58,016 nt of DNA from Bacillus sp. 03113 (GTDB lineage: Bacteria; Bacillota; Bacilli; Bacillales; Cytobacillaceae). This document shows positions 49,734 through 58,016 of this stretch, in pieces. A program made the translations under genes and the position numbers. Position 1 is the first letter of the stretch; each line of letters begins with the position of its first letter. Under the pieces are notes generated by a model. The model saw nothing but the letters and a program-made list of their open reading frames with translations. It did not search any database and had not been told where the DNA came from. Where the stretch lies: NCBI RefSeq assembly GCF_006546985.1, contig NZ_VATK01000024.1:1-58016 (forward strand). Direction: 5' to 3'.

Positions 49734-51146
49734 TTGAACAAGCTTAAAATACATGATATCCATATTCCTTATACATATGAGGAGTTTTATAGACAGTATC
49801 GACATCTTTCCAAAGACAAGGAAGATCATGTTTTATTGGAAAGTGGGCGAGGAGGAAGATATAGCATTGCTGCTTTTGATCCCATCGCAAAGTTTATTGG
49901 GAAAAATCATCGCCTTGAAATTGTAGAAGAAGAAAAGAGTCAATATCTTGAAGGAAATCCGCTCCATCTTTTAAAAAAGTGGATGCAAAGCTATCAAATA
50001 GAAAAGCGTGATGATCTTCCTGATTTTCAAGGAGGAGCGATTGGTTTTCTAAGCTATGATTATAATCAATACATTGAAAAATTGCCCCAGCTTGCGGAAG
50101 ATGATTTACAAACACCGGATGCTTATTTTTTCATCTTTAAAGAGTGGTTCATCTATGATCATGAAAAAGACCAATTGTGGCTTCTATTCCTTTATGAGGA
50201 TAGCGAGAAAGAGAAAGTGAAAGACAGAGCGTCAGAATGGGAAAGTAACTGGAAAGAAAAGCCGGATCAAGTTGGTACAGTCGGAATCAAATCAAGCAGC
50301 GATAAACTTGAGTATTCAATGAATGACCAAGAATTCCAGGAAGCTGTTAGAAAAATTCAGCATTATATCTCTCAAGGGGACGTATTTCAAATTAATTTAT
50401 CAGTTAGACAATCAAGACCTATCCATATCCCGGCAATAGATGTATATGATCAGCTGCGACGATTAAATCCTTCGCCTTATATGAGTTTTTTCCATACAAA
50501 AGAATTCCAGCTTGTTTGTGGTTCACCAGAGCTTCTTGTGAAAAAGAAAGGCTCAGAAGTAAGTACACGACCTATTGCAGGTACTAGATCACGAGGAAAG
50601 AATGATGAAGAAGACTTACAGTTAGCAAATGAACTGATTGAAAATGAAAAAGAGCGAGCTGAGCATGTAATGCTTGTTGATTTGGAACGTAATGATTTAG
50701 GAAGAGTTTGTCAATATGGCACGGTTGAAGTAAATGAATTCATGGTTATTGAAAAATATTCACATGTTATGCATATTGTATCAAATGTAAGAGGAAAAAT
50801 AGCAGAAAATAAAGATGCTTTTGATTTAATTGATGCTGCTTTTCCTGGAGGTACCATCACAGGTGCTCCTAAAGTGAGAACGATGGAAATTATTGAAGAA
50901 CTTGAGCCTGTAAAAAGAGGCATCTACACAGGTTCTTTAGGGTGGATTGATTTTTCATTTGACGTTGAGCTTAATATTATTATTCGTACGATGCTTGTGA
51001 AGGAAGGTAAAGCATATGTGCAGTCAGGAGCCGGTGTTGTCATTGACTCAAATCCAAAGCACGAATATAAAGAATCCATAAAAAAGGCGATCGCATTATG
51101 GCGAGCAAAAGAAATGGCTGAGACAGTCAAAGGAGCTAACGCATGA
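49734..51146 (+). CDS. pabB: Aminodeoxychorismate synthase component I
   Basis: With PabA converts chorismate to 4-amino-4-deoxychorismate for folate. Chorismate-binding signatures: [25 protein letters not shown] and [21 protein letters not shown] start at 49734 after AGGAGTG; 470 residues, the B. subtilis length. First gene of the folate operon. Confidence 0.96.
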   Translation: MNKLKIHDIHIPYTYEEFYRQYRHLSKDKEDHVLLESGRGGRYSIAAFDPIAKFIGKNHRLEIVEEEKSQYLEGNPLHLLKKWMQSYQIEKRDDLPDFQGGAIGFLSYDYNQYIEKLPQLAEDDLQTPDAYFFIFKEWFIYDHEKDQLWLLFLYEDSEKEKVKDRASEWESNWKEKPDQVGTVGIKSSSDKLEYSMNDQEFQEAVRKIQHYISQGDVFQINLSVRQSRPIHIPAIDVYDQLRRLNPSPYMSFFHTKEFQLVCGSPELLVKKKGSEVSTRPIAGTRSRGKNDEEDLQLANELIENEKERAEHVMLVDLERNDLGRVCQYGTVEVNEFMVIEKYSHVMHIVSNVRGKIAENKDAFDLIDAAFPGGTITGAPKVRTMEIIEELEPVKRGIYTGSLGWIDFSFDVELNIIIRTMLVKEGKAYVQSGAGVVIDSNPKHEYKESIKKAIALWRAKEMAETVKGANA

Positions 51147-51724
51147 TTTATATGATCGATAATTTTGATTCGTTTACTTACAACCTTGTTCAGTATTTAG
51201 GAGAATTAGGTGAGGAATTAGTCATAAAAAGAAATAATGAAACGTCTATCGAAGAAATTTCTGCAGCAAATCCGAAAATGCTTATGATTTCACCTGGACC
51301 GTGTAGTCCAAATGAGGCGGGTATTAGTTTGCGAGCGATTGATGCTTTTTCAAAAACGACACCGATCTTTGGTGTTTGTCTTGGCCATCAATCGATTGCA
51401 CAAGTTTTTGGCGGTGATGTTGTACAAGCTGAACGGCTCATGCATGGCAAAACTTCATCCATTTTTCACGATCAGAAAACGATTTTTAAAAACTTGCCCA
51501 ATCCTTTTCCTGCAACGAGATACCATTCGCTTATTGTTAAAAAAGAAACCTTGCCTGATTGCTTAGAAGTATCTGCATGGACAGAAGAAGGAGAAATTAT
51601 GGCGATTCGTCATAAAGAGCTTCCGATTGAAGGTGTTCAGTTTCATCCTGAATCCATTATGACAACAGTCGGTAAGGACTTATTGAAAAATTTTCTAACT
51701 TATTATCATGATAAGAATGAATGA
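51143..51724 (+). CDS. pabA: Glutamine amidotransferase of aminodeoxychorismate/anthranilate synthase
   Basis: Supplies ammonia to PabB and, in B. subtilis, also to TrpE. Catalytic triad: Cys in VCLGHQSI (about residue 78), His and Glu in VQFHPESI. 193 residues. ATGA overlap with pabB. Only two GAG triplets precede the start, so the multi-triplet TRAP site that controls B. subtilis pabA (trpG) is not visible here. Confidence 0.96.
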   Translation: MIYMIDNFDSFTYNLVQYLGELGEELVIKRNNETSIEEISAANPKMLMISPGPCSPNEAGISLRAIDAFSKTTPIFGVCLGHQSIAQVFGGDVVQAERLMHGKTSSIFHDQKTIFKNLPNPFPATRYHSLIVKKETLPDCLEVSAWTEEGEIMAIRHKELPIEGVQFHPESIMTTVGKDLLKNFLTYYHDKNE

Positions 51725-51737
51725 TAAGGATGAAAAG

Positions 51738-52595
51738 ATGTATATTTATCTTAATGGAGAGTTTGTAGAACAAGAAAAAGCGCTTATATCCCCATTTGAT
51801 CATGGCTTCTTATACGGATTGGGGTTGTTTGAAACATTTAGAATATATGAAGGACATCCCTTTTTATTAGATGATCATCTTAAGAGGCTGAATCATGGTT
51901 TGAAAGCTCTTCAATTCGAAGCAGCATATGAAAGGCTGCAAATTTTTTCCCTGCTACAAGAACTTTTGAAAAAGAACCAATTACTAAATGCCTATATTCG
52001 ATTAAATGTTTCAGCAGGAGCGGGAGAGGTTGGGCTGCAAGCGACTGGATATGAATATCCTTTTTTAATCATTTTTTCGAAGTCTTTGCCGCAGGCGGGT
52101 GAAATGCAAGAGAAAATGGCCAAGTTATTAAAAATTACTAGAAATACACCTGAAGGCAATGAAAGACTAAAATCGCATCATTTTTTAAACAATATATTAG
52201 CAAAAAAAGAATTAGGACCTTCTCCTAATTACGAAGGGCTATTTTTAACAAAAGAAGGGTTTTTGGCAGAAGGCATTACATCGAATCTTTTTTGGGTGAA
52301 AGAGGGTACTCTTTATACTCCTGCGATTGAGACGGGGATATTAAATGGTATTACGAGACAATTCATTCTGAAAATGGCCAAGAAAGTTGGCTTTGAAGTG
52401 GCAGAAGGCTTTTATCAAAAGGAACCTTTATATGAGGCAGAAGAAGTTTTTGTGACAAATTCCATTCAAGAAATTGTACCTTTTAAGGAAGTTGACATGC
52501 ATCAATTTCCTGGGAAAGAAGGGAAAGTTGTTCAAGCTTTGCATAAAGAGTTTCGAAAACACCGTTCAGTTTTATGGACGAGAAATGATATATAG
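51738..52595 (+). CDS. pabC: Aminodeoxychorismate lyase
   Basis: PLP fold-type IV enzyme releasing pyruvate to give p-aminobenzoate. SPFDHGFLYGLGLFETFRIY, the PLP lysine in RLKSHHFLNNILAKKE and EGITSNLFW are diagnostic. ATG 51738 follows AAGGATGA; an in-frame ATG 30 nt upstream overlaps pabA and lacks homology. 285 residues. Confidence 0.94.
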   Translation: MYIYLNGEFVEQEKALISPFDHGFLYGLGLFETFRIYEGHPFLLDDHLKRLNHGLKALQFEAAYERLQIFSLLQELLKKNQLLNAYIRLNVSAGAGEVGLQATGYEYPFLIIFSKSLPQAGEMQEKMAKLLKITRNTPEGNERLKSHHFLNNILAKKELGPSPNYEGLFLTKEGFLAEGITSNLFWVKEGTLYTPAIETGILNGITRQFILKMAKKVGFEVAEGFYQKEPLYEAEEVFVTNSIQEIVPFKEVDMHQFPGKEGKVVQALHKEFRKHRSVLWTRNDI

Positions 52596-52612
52596 AGGTG
52601 CGCGGACAGATC

Positions 52613-53434
52613 ATGAAGTGTGGAAGATATACGTTAGATTTTGAAAAGAAAACCGTTATTATGGGGATTTTAAATGCGACACCTGATTCTTTTTCGGATG
52701 GAGGAAAATTTCATCACTTGGACAGGGCCGTTCAGCATGCGCTTGAAATGGTAGAGCAAGGGGCTGATGTGATTGATATCGGTGGGGAATCAACACGACC
52801 AGGTTCATTGTCCGTTTCCCTAGACGAGGAATTACAAAGAGTCATTCCTGTGGTTAAAGCAATCTCAAGAGAAGTAAATGTGCCCATTTCTATTGATACT
52901 TATAAGGCGGAAGTAGCAAAACAAGCAATAGAAGCAGGAGCGCATATCATTAATGATGTCTGGGGAGCGAAAGCAGATCCAAAAATGGCCGATGTTGCTG
53001 CTGAGTACAAGGTTCCGATTATTTTAATGCATAATCGACAAGATCGAAACTACTCCTCATTTTTAAGAGATGCGATCTCTGATTTATATGAAAGTATATT
53101 TCACGTGAAAAAAGCAGGGGTGGAGGATGACCAGATTATCCTCGATCCTGGCATCGGATTTGCAAAGGATTTCCAACAAAATATTGAGATGATGAGAGAA
53201 TTAGAAAGCATTGTTCAGCTTGGCTATCCTGTCTTACTTGGTACTTCAAGGAAATCTATGATCGGACAGGCTCTTGATCTCCCTGTAAGTGAACGTATGG
53301 AGGGAACGGGAGCTACGGTTTGTTATGGTATTCAGAAGGGGTGTCAGATGGTCCGTATCCATGATGTAAAAGAGATGAGCCGAATGGCTAAAATGATGGA
53401 TGTACTAATAGGGAAGGGAGTTCTAAATGGATAG
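52613..53434 (+). CDS. folP: Dihydropteroate synthase
   Basis: Joins p-aminobenzoate to the pterin; the sulfonamide target (sul in B. subtilis). GILNATPDSFSDGG, IDIGGESTRPGS and ILDPGIGFAKD are all present. ATG 52613 (273 residues) has GAGGTG 12 nt upstream; GTG 52598 overlaps that SD. Overlaps folB by 8 nt. Confidence 0.95.
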   Translation: MKCGRYTLDFEKKTVIMGILNATPDSFSDGGKFHHLDRAVQHALEMVEQGADVIDIGGESTRPGSLSVSLDEELQRVIPVVKAISREVNVPISIDTYKAEVAKQAIEAGAHIINDVWGAKADPKMADVAAEYKVPIILMHNRQDRNYSSFLRDAISDLYESIFHVKKAGVEDDQIILDPGIGFAKDFQQNIEMMRELESIVQLGYPVLLGTSRKSMIGQALDLPVSERMEGTGATVCYGIQKGCQMVRIHDVKEMSRMAKMMDVLIGKGVLNG

Positions 53435-53798
53435 AATTCTATTAAATAAAATGGAGTTTTACGGGTATCATGGTGTTTTTCCAGAGGAAAACCGACTTGG
53501 GCAGCGTTTTATCATCGATTTAGTGGTAGAAGCTGATTTGCAAAAAGCGGGAAAAGAAGATAACCTAGAAGAGTCGATTAATTACGGGGAGCTTTTTCAG
53601 GTTTGTAAGGAAATTGTTGAGGGAAAGCCTCTTAATTTAATTGAAGCAGTTGCGGAAAAGATTTCAGCAACAATCCTACAACAGTATACAGCTGTAAGAA
53701 GTACAACAGTAAAAGTGATTAAGCCTGACCCACCCATTCCAGGTCATTATCAATCAGTGGCTGTAGAAATAACTAGAGGTCGAAAAGATGGAGAATAA
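53427..53798 (+). CDS. folB: Dihydroneopterin aldolase
   Basis: Cleaves dihydroneopterin to 6-hydroxymethyl-dihydropterin. FYGYHGVFPEENRLGQRF and the lysine in VIKPDPPIPGHYQSVAVEI are family hallmarks. 123 residues. Overlaps both neighbours. Confidence 0.95.
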   Translation: MDRILLNKMEFYGYHGVFPEENRLGQRFIIDLVVEADLQKAGKEDNLEESINYGELFQVCKEIVEGKPLNLIEAVAEKISATILQQYTAVRSTTVKVIKPDPPIPGHYQSVAVEITRGRKDGE

Positions 53799-54315
53799 TG
53801 TTTACCTTTCTTTAGGTTCCAATATGGGGAATCGTGAACAAATGTTAACGGATGCAATTGTTGAGCTTCATAAAAATGACAAAATTACACTGGTAAATGT
53901 TTCATCTATTTATGAAACCGATCCTGTTGGATATGAAGATCAGGATTTGTTTTTGAATATGGTAATCCACGTTTCAACAGCTTTATCTCCTTATGAATTA
54001 TTAGATGCTTGCCAAAGTATTGAAAAGTCACTTGGGAGAAAAAGGGAGATTCATTGGGGTCCTCGTACAGTTGATCTTGACATTCTCTTGTATAATCAAG
54101 AAAATATAAAATCAGAAGAGCTTACTATTCCTCATCCTCGGATGTGTGAAAGAGCTTTTGTTATCGTTCCTCTGTATGAAATCTATTTAGATAGTACGCT
54201 GCCAATGATGGATATCCCTTTAAAAACTTTGTTAGAAGAATTGCCTGACAGAGAGGGAGTACGGATATGGAAGCAGAAAAATGGGGAAGACGTATTCGAG
54301 CTTTTCGAAAATTAA
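53788..54315 (+). CDS. folK: 6-hydroxymethyl-7,8-dihydropterin pyrophosphokinase
   Basis: Activates the pterin for FolP. LSLGSNMGNREQML, the W-containing loop REIHWGPRTVDLDILLYN and IPHPRMCERAFVIVPLYEI are diagnostic. 175 residues. Its last 49 nt overlap yazB in another frame. Confidence 0.95.
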   Translation: MENNVYLSLGSNMGNREQMLTDAIVELHKNDKITLVNVSSIYETDPVGYEDQDLFLNMVIHVSTALSPYELLDACQSIEKSLGRKREIHWGPRTVDLDILLYNQENIKSEELTIPHPRMCERAFVIVPLYEIYLDSTLPMMDIPLKTLLEELPDREGVRIWKQKNGEDVFELFEN

Positions 54316-54485
54316 AAGGTTATACACAGCAAAGCTTTGCTAACGCACTCGGAGTATCGATTGCTATTATAGGTGAAATTGAAAGAGGGAATCGAGTCCC
54401 CTCGAAAGAAATTATTCAACAAATTACGGAAAAGTTAAATATATCGATTGAAGAATTATCGCCATTGGATAAAAACGAATCTTGA
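54267..54485 (+). CDS. yazB: XRE-family helix-turn-helix protein (YazB)
   Basis: A 72-residue single-domain regulator. The HTH is YTQQSFANALGVSIAIIGEI with ERGNRVPSKEIIQQI after it. GGGAGTA precedes ATG 54267. Its target is unknown. The position between folK and dusB is conserved in Bacilli. Confidence 0.9.
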   Translation: MEAEKWGRRIRAFRKLKGYTQQSFANALGVSIAIIGEIERGNRVPSKEIIQQITEKLNISIEELSPLDKNES

Positions 54486-54554
54486 ACCTCTCACAACTTA
54501 TGTCATGAATGTTCTCGGATTATCTATAAAAATTTGAAAATAGGAGGGATCTAA

Positions 54555-55556
54555 ATGCTGCAAATTGGAGATATTGTCATGAAAAATCGAGTTGTATTAG
54601 CACCAATGGCAGGTGTATGCAATTCAGCATTTCGCTTAACAGTTAAAGAATTTGGTGCTGGTTTAGTTTGTGCAGAAATGGTAAGTGACAAAGGGATCGT
54701 CTTTAAAAACGAAAAAACAATGAATATGCTTTATATTGATGAACGTGAAAAGCCATTAAGCCTGCAAATTTTTGGAGGAGAAAAAGAAACGCTTATCGAA
54801 GCAGCGAAATTTGTTGATCAAAACACAAATGCTGACATTATTGACATTAATATGGGCTGCCCTGTTCCTAAAATTACAAAATGTGATGCAGGAGCAAAGT
54901 GGCTGCTTGATCCAAATAAAATTTATGAAATGGTAGCAGCTACTGTTGATGCTGTTCAAAAGCCTGTTACAGTAAAAATGAGAATGGGATGGGATGAGGA
55001 CCATATTTTTGCGGTAGAAAATGCACGAGCAGTTGAACGTGCAGGTGGACAGGCTGTTTCTTTGCACGGAAGAACAAGAGTGCAGATGTACGAAGGACAT
55101 GCGAACTGGGGCATTATTAAAGAAGTAAAACAGTCTGTCAATATTCCGATCATCGGCAACGGAGATGTAGGAACACCTCAAGATGCGAAAAGAATGTTAG
55201 AAGAAACTGGCTGTGACGGGGTCATGATTGGCCGTGCAGCACTTGGAAACCCTTGGATGATCTATCGGACCGTAAAATACCTCGAAACAGGCGAGCTTAT
55301 AGGTGAGCCATCAGTAAGAGAAAAAATAGATGTATGTATCCTTCATTTAGATCGTCTTATCGAATTGAAAAATGAGAGTATTGCTATTCGAGAAATGAGA
55401 AAGCATGCAGCTTGGTACTTAAAAGGGATTAGAGGAAATGGAAAGGCTAGAAATGCGATTAATGAATGTGTGACAAGAGCTGATCTAGTCAATCTATTGA
55501 CTGGACTTGTATTAGAAGCCGAAGAAAAAGAAAAGGAACAAATTCAAGTCGGGTAA
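54555..55556 (+). CDS. dusB: tRNA-dihydrouridine synthase (DusB/YacF)
   Basis: FMN enzyme reducing uridines in the tRNA D loop. VVLAPMAGVCNSAFR, INMGCPVPKITKCDAGA (catalytic Cys), VKMRMGWD and SLHGRTR are present. 333 residues, SD AGGAGGG. A terminator follows. Confidence 0.95.
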   Translation: MLQIGDIVMKNRVVLAPMAGVCNSAFRLTVKEFGAGLVCAEMVSDKGIVFKNEKTMNMLYIDEREKPLSLQIFGGEKETLIEAAKFVDQNTNADIIDINMGCPVPKITKCDAGAKWLLDPNKIYEMVAATVDAVQKPVTVKMRMGWDEDHIFAVENARAVERAGGQAVSLHGRTRVQMYEGHANWGIIKEVKQSVNIPIIGNGDVGTPQDAKRMLEETGCDGVMIGRAALGNPWMIYRTVKYLETGELIGEPSVREKIDVCILHLDRLIELKNESIAIREMRKHAAWYLKGIRGNGKARNAINECVTRADLVNLLTGLVLEAEEKEKEQIQVG

Positions 55557-55601
55557 GGTTTGACATCATTATATTCTTTATCTATAATACTTTTGGTACA
55601 A

Positions 55602-55635
55602 AAAACTGCCAGTTTTTCAAACTGGCAGTTTTTAT
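55602..55635 (+). terminator. Terminator of the folate operon
   Basis: AAAACTGCCAGTTT pairs with AAACTGGCAGTTTT, followed by TTATC; strong and symmetric, so possibly bidirectional. Confidence 0.88.
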
Positions 55636-55767
55636 CATATTTTTCCCCCTATAAGATTTAGAGAATGGAAGAAGTGATGGGTGGGGGATATAAAGGACGT
55701 AAAAGTCATTTGTTTTCCAAAACTATAGTAAGGATGAAAGAATATCACCATAACGGAAGGTCACTTT

Positions 55768-55827
55768 ATGGAAACAACTAATAGAGTATTTCAAAAAGTT
55801 GATGTGTGTTATTCCTTATTTGTGTAA
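55768..55827 (+). CDS. Possible 19-residue peptide before lysS
   Basis: ATG GAA ACA… to TAA with ACGGAAGG 6 nt upstream; peptide METTNRVFQKVDVCYSLFV. No family is recognised. It might be a leader peptide or chance. The 351-nt gap between dusB and lysS otherwise holds only the dusB terminator. Confidence 0.2.
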   Translation: METTNRVFQKVDVCYSLFV

Positions 55828-55889
55828 AATAAAAAGGGATGCAAGGAAGTAAACGATTCTATTATTGAATGTCATATATAAAGATTTAA

Positions 55890-57392
<1,503 letters not shown>

Positions 57393-57453
57393 TAGAGGTT
57401 ATAAACCCTAAAGCATTTAAAGGATCCTACAAGGATTTTATAAGAAATAACTA

Positions 57454-57492
57454 GAGAGGTTACCAAGTGTAATAATTTGGTGACCTCTTTTG
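57454..57492 (+). terminator. lysS terminator
   Basis: AGAGGTTACCAA pairs with TTGGTGACCTCT, followed by TTTGTT. Confidence 0.85.
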
Positions 57493-57617
57493 TTATTTCT
57501 TATTTCTCTTATTTTAGCCGAGAAGATTTCTTCTTCAAACTGTAATAGCTTGTATGGAGGGGATAAATTTGTTTCTTTTTTAATAATATCAGAAATTGTA
57601 TCTGAAGTTAGATTACT

Positions 57618-57757
57618 GTCTAGCTGCGACGTACAGGACGTACTAGTGCCGGCGTTGCCATAAGATGTGGCGCATTTAGCCGGCCAGCACCCTATCGACT
57701 AGAAGTGATTCCCTTGCCTCGTCTACGATAAGTCAACATCGACGCTTGCGCTTTCCT
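57618..57757 (-). repeat. Composite hairpin repeat, copy O
   Basis: Nearly the same as the copy at 15811: GTCTAGCTGCGACGTACAGG, ACGTACTAGTGCCGG, CCGGCCAGCACCCTATCGAC, AGTCAACATCGACGCTTGCG. It lies between lysS and the rRNA promoters. Confidence 0.85.
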
Positions 57758-57810
57758 AATTCTGCTGAATAATAAGAATATTAGTTTATTAAATTTATGT
57801 AAAAAAAGTA

Positions 57811-57912
57811 TTGCAACAATAATGTAACGGTGGTATATTAATATCTGTTGCTGAAACGCAATGAAAAAACAATTAAAAAAGTGTTGACTTTAACACTTAA
57901 ATTTGTTAGTAT
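57811..57912 (+). promoter_or_regulatory. Tandem rRNA operon promoters P1 and P2
   Basis: P1: TTGCAA (57811-57816), 17 nt, TATATT (57834-57839). P2: TTGACT (57884-57889), 17 nt, TAGTAT (57907-57912). Two promoters 73 nt apart directly before an rRNA leader are typical of Bacillus rrn operons. Confidence 0.82.
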
Positions 57913-57944
57913 AAGAAAGTCGCTTGCGAGCGAAAAAGTAAAAT

Positions 57945-58016
57945 TGCTCTTTGAAAACTGAACAACAAAACGTCAACAAAAGAACAAAAGTGAGGACTTC
58001 AAACGAAGTCAACACA
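57945..58016 (+). other. rRNA operon leader with boxA
   Basis: TGCTCTTTGAAAACTGAACA (from 57945) is the conserved Bacillus pre-16S leader antitermination region. A small GACTTC-AAAC-GAAGTC hairpin follows near the end. 16S rRNA itself begins beyond the window. Confidence 0.85.

Overview
The window is an origin-proximal block of a low-GC, endospore-forming Bacillaceae chromosome. It runs from the last bases of a 5S rRNA gene (1-77) to the tandem promoters and leader of the next rRNA operon (57811-58016). Gene order follows the Bacillus subtilis csfB-to-lysS interval almost gene for gene. AbrB, SpoVG, YabP and Fin are close to their B. subtilis counterparts. The genus cannot be fixed from the sequence alone. 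xpaC and yaaN, which lie between csfB and yaaO in B. subtilis, are absent, and the trnSL-type tRNA locus is reduced to one tRNA-Met on the opposite strand.

Layout. 1-8.5 kb: 5S end, csfB (anti-sigma, reverse strand), a YaaO-type decarboxylase, tmk, darA, yaaR, holB, ricT, yabA, a TrmN6-like methyltransferase, a GIY-YIG protein and rsmI. 8.5-16 kb: abrB (reverse strand, with a clear promoter and a Spo0A box), metS, yabD, yabE, rnmV, ksgA. 16-25.8 kb: yabG, veg, sspF, ispE, purR, ridA, spoVG, glmU, prs, ctc, pth, fin. 26-36 kb: mfd, spoVT, yabM, yabN, rqcP, yabP, yabQ, divIC, yabR. 36.5-49.5 kb: tRNA-Met, spoIIE, yabS, yabT, tilS, hprT, ftsH, coaX, hslO, yacD, cysK. 49.7-57.4 kb: the folate operon pabB-pabA-pabC-folP-folB-folK-yazB-dusB, then lysS.

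The genes serve three main programmes. One is growth: translation, nucleotide and cofactor synthesis, rRNA maturation, the replication clamp loader and cell division. Another is the control of entry into sporulation: AbrB, SpoVG, RicT and SpoIIE. The third is compartment-specific sporulation. Promoter motifs agree with the expected sigma factors: sigma-F for csfB, fin and yabS-yabT, sigma-E for yabP-yabQ, sigma-G for sspF and spoVT, sigma-K for yabG, sigma-H for spoVG, and probably sigma-B for ctc.

The accessory content is intergenic, not protein coding. At least a dozen copies or fragments of a composite hairpin repeat occur. They share end sequences but carry exchangeable central stems. One copy supplies the last codons and stop of tmk, and one is interrupted by a second small element of about 127 bp. 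A separate 173-bp MITE with inverted ends and a perfect 8-bp target duplication lies between ctc and pth. I found no prophage, CRISPR array, defence island or biosynthetic cluster. The best candidates for something undescribed are the modular repeat, the nested insertion, a possible small transcript upstream of metS, and non-canonical start codons in sspF and yabE.
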